Below, in pieces: positions 24,453 through 26,854 of a stretch of DNA of 26,854 nucleotides. The notes beneath the pieces are model-generated. The model was not told the origin of the DNA, did no database searches, and was given only the letters and a program-made list of their open reading frames with translations. Numbering within the stretch: the first letter of the stretch is position 1; each line of letters opens with the position of its first letter. Source of the stretch: an uncultured Acidaminococcus sp. (GTDB lineage Bacteria > Bacillota_C > Negativicutes > Acidaminococcales > Acidaminococcaceae); contig OMUE01000157.1 in NCBI GenBank assembly GCA_900314165.1, positions 1-26,854 of the forward strand, in the 5' to 3' direction. The position numbers and the translations under genes are program-made.

Positions 24453-25230
24453 GATTACTGACGCGTTTGCCAACGCAAAAAATAAAAAGATCTTCATTCC
24501 ATTCCTGACCGCCGGGGATCCAGACCTGGAAACCACGGAAAAACTGATTTACGCTATGGCGGAAGCCGGTGCCGGCCTCATCGAAGTAGGGATTCCCTTC
24601 TCCGATCCTACGGCAGAAGGCCCCGTCATTATGGCCGCCGATACGAGAGCTCTGGAAAAAGGCTGCAAGATCTACCAGATCTTCGATATGCTGAAGAGAG
24701 TCCGGCAGCACACCCAGATCCCCATGGTGTTCCTGACCTACGTGAACCCCATTTTCACCTATGGCAAGGACAAGTTCTTCCGGCAATGCCAGGAAGTGAT
24801 GATCGACGGGGTCATCGTTCCGGACGTACCCTACGATGAAAAAGACACCATTGCTCCGGAAGCGGAAAAGTACGGTGTGGAAATTATTTCCATGATTGCT
24901 CCTACATCCCATCAGCGCATCCAGATGATCGCCAGGGAAGCCCAAGGCTATATCTACCTGGTCTCCTCTCTGGGCGTAACGGGCGTCCGGAAGGAAATTA
25001 CCACGGACCTTGGTACCATCGTGGCCAAAGTTCGGGAAGTGACGGACCGTCCTGTAGCGGTCGGGTTTGGCATTTCCACACCGGAACAGGCGAAAAAGAT
25101 GGCGGCCCTCAGTGACGGGGCTATCGTGGGCAGCGCCATCGTAAAACTGTGCGCCCAGTACGGTCGGGACTGCGTAGAACCGGTGAAGGAATACGTGAAA
25201 GCTATGGCGGAAGCTGTGGCGGAAGCGTGA
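24445..25230 (+). CDS. trpA: Tryptophan synthase alpha subunit
   Basis: A 261-residue TIM-barrel enzyme that cleaves indole-3-glycerol phosphate and passes indole to TrpB. FLTAGDPD (20-27), the catalytic glutamate E47 in [10 protein letters not shown] and the C-terminal GFGIST and GAIVGSAIV phosphate site are present. Where E. coli TrpA has catalytic Asp60 (DPLADG) this protein has glutamate (DPTAEG, E58), a change I believe is common in anaerobic Firmicutes. The ATG at 24445 overlaps trpB by eight bases and has AAGGGGG upstream; a TTG nine codons earlier is less likely. Last gene of the operon. Confidence 0.97.
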   Translation: MTRITDAFANAKNKKIFIPFLTAGDPDLETTEKLIYAMAEAGAGLIEVGIPFSDPTAEGPVIMAADTRALEKGCKIYQIFDMLKRVRQHTQIPMVFLTYVNPIFTYGKDKFFRQCQEVMIDGVIVPDVPYDEKDTIAPEAEKYGVEIISMIAPTSHQRIQMIAREAQGYIYLVSSLGVTGVRKEITTDLGTIVAKVREVTDRPVAVGFGISTPEQAKKMAALSDGAIVGSAIVKLCAQYGRDCVEPVKEYVKAMAEAVAEA

Positions 25231-25241
25231 ATTAAGACGTC

Positions 25242-25279
25242 AGAAGTCAGATGTCGGAAATGACATCTGACTTCTTTTT
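25242..25279 (+). terminator. Terminator of the tryptophan operon
   Basis: AGAAGTCAGATGTC (25242-25255) pairs perfectly with 25262-25275 around the loop GGAAAT and runs into TTTT, 11 bases after the trpA stop. The arm AGAAGTCAGATG is identical to part of the dispersed repeat at 15561-15640. Confidence 0.9.
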
Positions 25280-25280
25280 G

Positions 25281-25300
25281 TCCTATTTATAGGATATAAT
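25281..25300 (+). promoter_or_regulatory. Promoter -10 region of the LCP gene with spacer palindrome
   Basis: A perfect TATAAT (25295-25300) lies 35 bases before the start. It is preceded directly by the inverted repeat TCCTAT-TT-ATAGGA (25281-25294), which fills the spacer. The -35 box would fall in the trp terminator's T-run (TTCTTT) and is poor, so an activator or a weak promoter is possible. Confidence 0.5.
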
Positions 25301-25335
25301 ACAATAAAGAAGAATCAACAAAGGAGGCGGGGACC

Positions 25336-26742
25336 ATAAAGAGACGATATAAAGAAATCCTGGCAGTACTGGCAGGTCTTTTAATGGTGGTTCTGGGCGT
25401 GTTTTACTTCCTGAAGCCTCCTACTGTAAAGGAAAAAGCAGAAAGCGAGACGCTGCTGCACGCGAAGAAGAACATCGTGGTCCTTGGCGTGGACCGGCGC
25501 AGCGGAGATACGGGCCGTTCGGATACACTGTTCGTGCTCATGTTGGATACCTCCAAGAATCAGGCGTCCCTGCTGTCCATTCCCCGGGACACCTTGGTAC
25601 GGATTCCCGGCCACGGCTGGGATAAGATCAACCATGCTTATGCTTTCGGAGGCTATGGCCTTACCATGAGCACGGTAGAAAATCTCCTGGGCCTGCGGAT
25701 CGATGACTACGTCATCGTGGATTTCCAGGGCTTCGTAAAGCTGGTGGACGCCATCGGCGGCGTGGAAATCGACGTGGAAAAACCTATGCAGTACCAGGAT
25801 CCCTATGATGGAGAAACAGGCCTGGTCATCAACCTGCAGCCTGGCCGGCAGCATATGAACGGACTGACGGCGATCCAGTACGTGCGGTACCGGGATGAAG
25901 AAGGGGACATCGGTCGCATTATGCGCCAGCAGAAGTTCATGAAGGCCGTGTTCCAGAAGCTGCGCAACATGAACCTGGTGGTGAAGGCACCGGAAATTGC
26001 GAAAATCCTGTTCGATACGGTACAGACGGATCTCAGCATTGGGGATCTGGGGTCCCTGCTCATGACCTTTGCGAAAAATGTCAGTGGTATTTCCCAGCTG
26101 GATACGGCCATGGTCCAAGGAACACCGGCTTATCTGGATGATATCAGTTACTGGATCCCTAATATGACGGCTTTGCGCCAGCAGGTGGCCCAGCTGCAGG
26201 GAGTCCAGCCAGGCAGCGGCTACCGGCAGGCAGCCCAGGATTACAAGCAGCAGTATGACCGGCTGCTGGGGTCTAACAGCGCGGAAGGCACCAATGGCAA
26301 GGGTCGGGAGCTCAAAGCTTCTACAAAAGAGCTGAAAGATACTGTAGCCCGGACTAAGAGCATGGATAAGGAACAGCATTCCCGGAAAAAAGAAGTGCTG
26401 GGTTCTGCCGGAAAAAATACTCAGGAAAGCACCGGTGCAAAATCCGTGCCGGTACCCAAGGCACCCAAAGCCAGAGCCTATAAGGCTACCATCGTCAACT
26501 GCAGTGGTAACAAGAATGCCGGTATTCAGGCAGCCACTCAGGTTAGCAGAGCGGGCTTTACCGTCCTGCAGGTCACGACGGGCAACCCCATGGACGAGAC
26601 CCAGGTGCTCATTAATGCCGTGGGTGGCAACGTGGAGGAACGGGTTCAGGCCCTGCCCTTCAACTACCAGCTTATGCGGGGCTCCGTCAGCCCTTCCTGG
26701 GGGGATGTAGTGGTTTATGTAGGCAAGGATTTTGGAGCATAA
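25336..26742 (+). CDS. LytR-CpsA-Psr (LCP) family cell-wall ligase with LytR_C domain
   Basis: A 468-residue membrane-anchored enzyme that attaches glycopolymers to peptidoglycan or related acceptors. Basic residues KRRYK and one anchor helix (about 8-26) are followed by the LCP domain: VDRRSGDTGRSDT (D53, D63), SIPRDT (81-86), KINHAYAFGG and GRIMRQQKF. A glutamine- and lysine-rich linker and a C-terminal LytR_C-like domain (about 375-465) follow. The first ATG (25384) would cut the anchor in half and has no ribosome binding site. ATA at 25336 is in frame, five bases after AAGGAGGCGG, and gives a complete anchor; no other standard start exists back to the stop at 25297. I therefore mark ATA as the probable start. 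Single gene after the trp terminator. Confidence 0.88.
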   Translation: MKRRYKEILAVLAGLLMVVLGVFYFLKPPTVKEKAESETLLHAKKNIVVLGVDRRSGDTGRSDTLFVLMLDTSKNQASLLSIPRDTLVRIPGHGWDKINHAYAFGGYGLTMSTVENLLGLRIDDYVIVDFQGFVKLVDAIGGVEIDVEKPMQYQDPYDGETGLVINLQPGRQHMNGLTAIQYVRYRDEEGDIGRIMRQQKFMKAVFQKLRNMNLVVKAPEIAKILFDTVQTDLSIGDLGSLLMTFAKNVSGISQLDTAMVQGTPAYLDDISYWIPNMTALRQQVAQLQGVQPGSGYRQAAQDYKQQYDRLLGSNSAEGTNGKGRELKASTKELKDTVARTKSMDKEQHSRKKEVLGSAGKNTQESTGAKSVPVPKAPKARAYKATIVNCSGNKNAGIQAATQVSRAGFTVLQVTTGNPMDETQVLINAVGGNVEERVQALPFNYQLMRGSVSPSWGDVVVYVGKDFGA

Positions 26743-26854
26743 TGCAGGAAAATGGAAAAAAATAAAGTTAGGTAAATTGCAAGTTGAATTTGAACACTCA
26801 TAATCAAGAAACACACTCAATAGCATAAACTTCATCGAGGAATGCATCAAATAG

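Noticed and set aside
23463..24536. A 357-codon minus-strand frame opposite trpB and trpA
   Set aside because: It is an antisense shadow of trpB; the translated product has no family features.
25381..26850. A long open frame on the minus strand (489 codons) opposite the LCP gene
   Set aside because: It mirrors the codon pattern of the clearly recognisable LCP gene, has no matching ribosome binding site and no recognisable domain.

Overview
The window looks like chromosomal DNA from a diderm Firmicute (class Negativicutes, perhaps Acidaminococcus or a relative). The evidence is a TolC-type outer-membrane channel beside Firmicute-style features: a T-box leader, strong AGGAGG ribosome binding sites, a Megasphaera-like flavodoxin, a DUF3793 protein and a LytR-CpsA-Psr (LCP) protein. 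The genus is a guess. No tRNA, rRNA, insertion sequence, CRISPR array or prophage gene was seen.

Layout. (1) 1-1500, minus strand: DUF3793 protein then flavodoxin, read from a good sigma-70-type promoter that runs into a palindromic operator; an iron-responsive repressor is the likely reader. (2) 1550-10557, plus strand: an envelope efflux system resembling E. coli YbhGFSR plus a TolC-like channel. It encodes the channel, a HlyD adaptor, a double ATPase and two ABC-2 permeases, followed by a second paralogous permease pair with its own promoter and no ATPase. Both promoters carry nearly the same 24-bp operator just after the -10 box, so one repressor probably controls both. (3) 10558-10982: a gene-free stretch filled by a 304-bp element with inverted ends, then a promoter. 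(4) 10983-15418, plus strand: a five-gene cassette of unknown function built round a Ycf46-like AAA+ ATPase, with a coiled-coil membrane-hairpin protein, a 57-residue protein and two small unknown proteins. It is the best candidate for an undescribed system. (5) 15629-17744, minus strand: a metallo-beta-lactamase-fold hydrolase and an M20-type peptidase in one operon. (6) 17745-18556: a gene-free stretch with a 7-bp and a 62-bp tandem repeat, a train of short hairpins, a promoter, a tryptophan T-box and a second terminator-like hairpin. (7) 18557-25230, plus strand: a complete tryptophan operon, trpE-G-D-C-F-B-A, interrupted between trpG and trpD by intergenic repeats. (8) 25336-26742: an LCP cell-wall ligase gene whose well-placed start codon appears to be ATA. 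The last 112 bases hold nothing I can name.

Repeats recur across the intergenic regions. One family (core AGATGATAGA ... CCTGTTGTC ... GGGGTTAGA) occurs in both orientations, and two intrinsic terminators contain parts of it. A second family is GC-rich and made of consecutive small hairpins, one of which differs completely between two copies yet keeps perfect pairing. All calls rest on reading the sequence by eye; no database search was possible.
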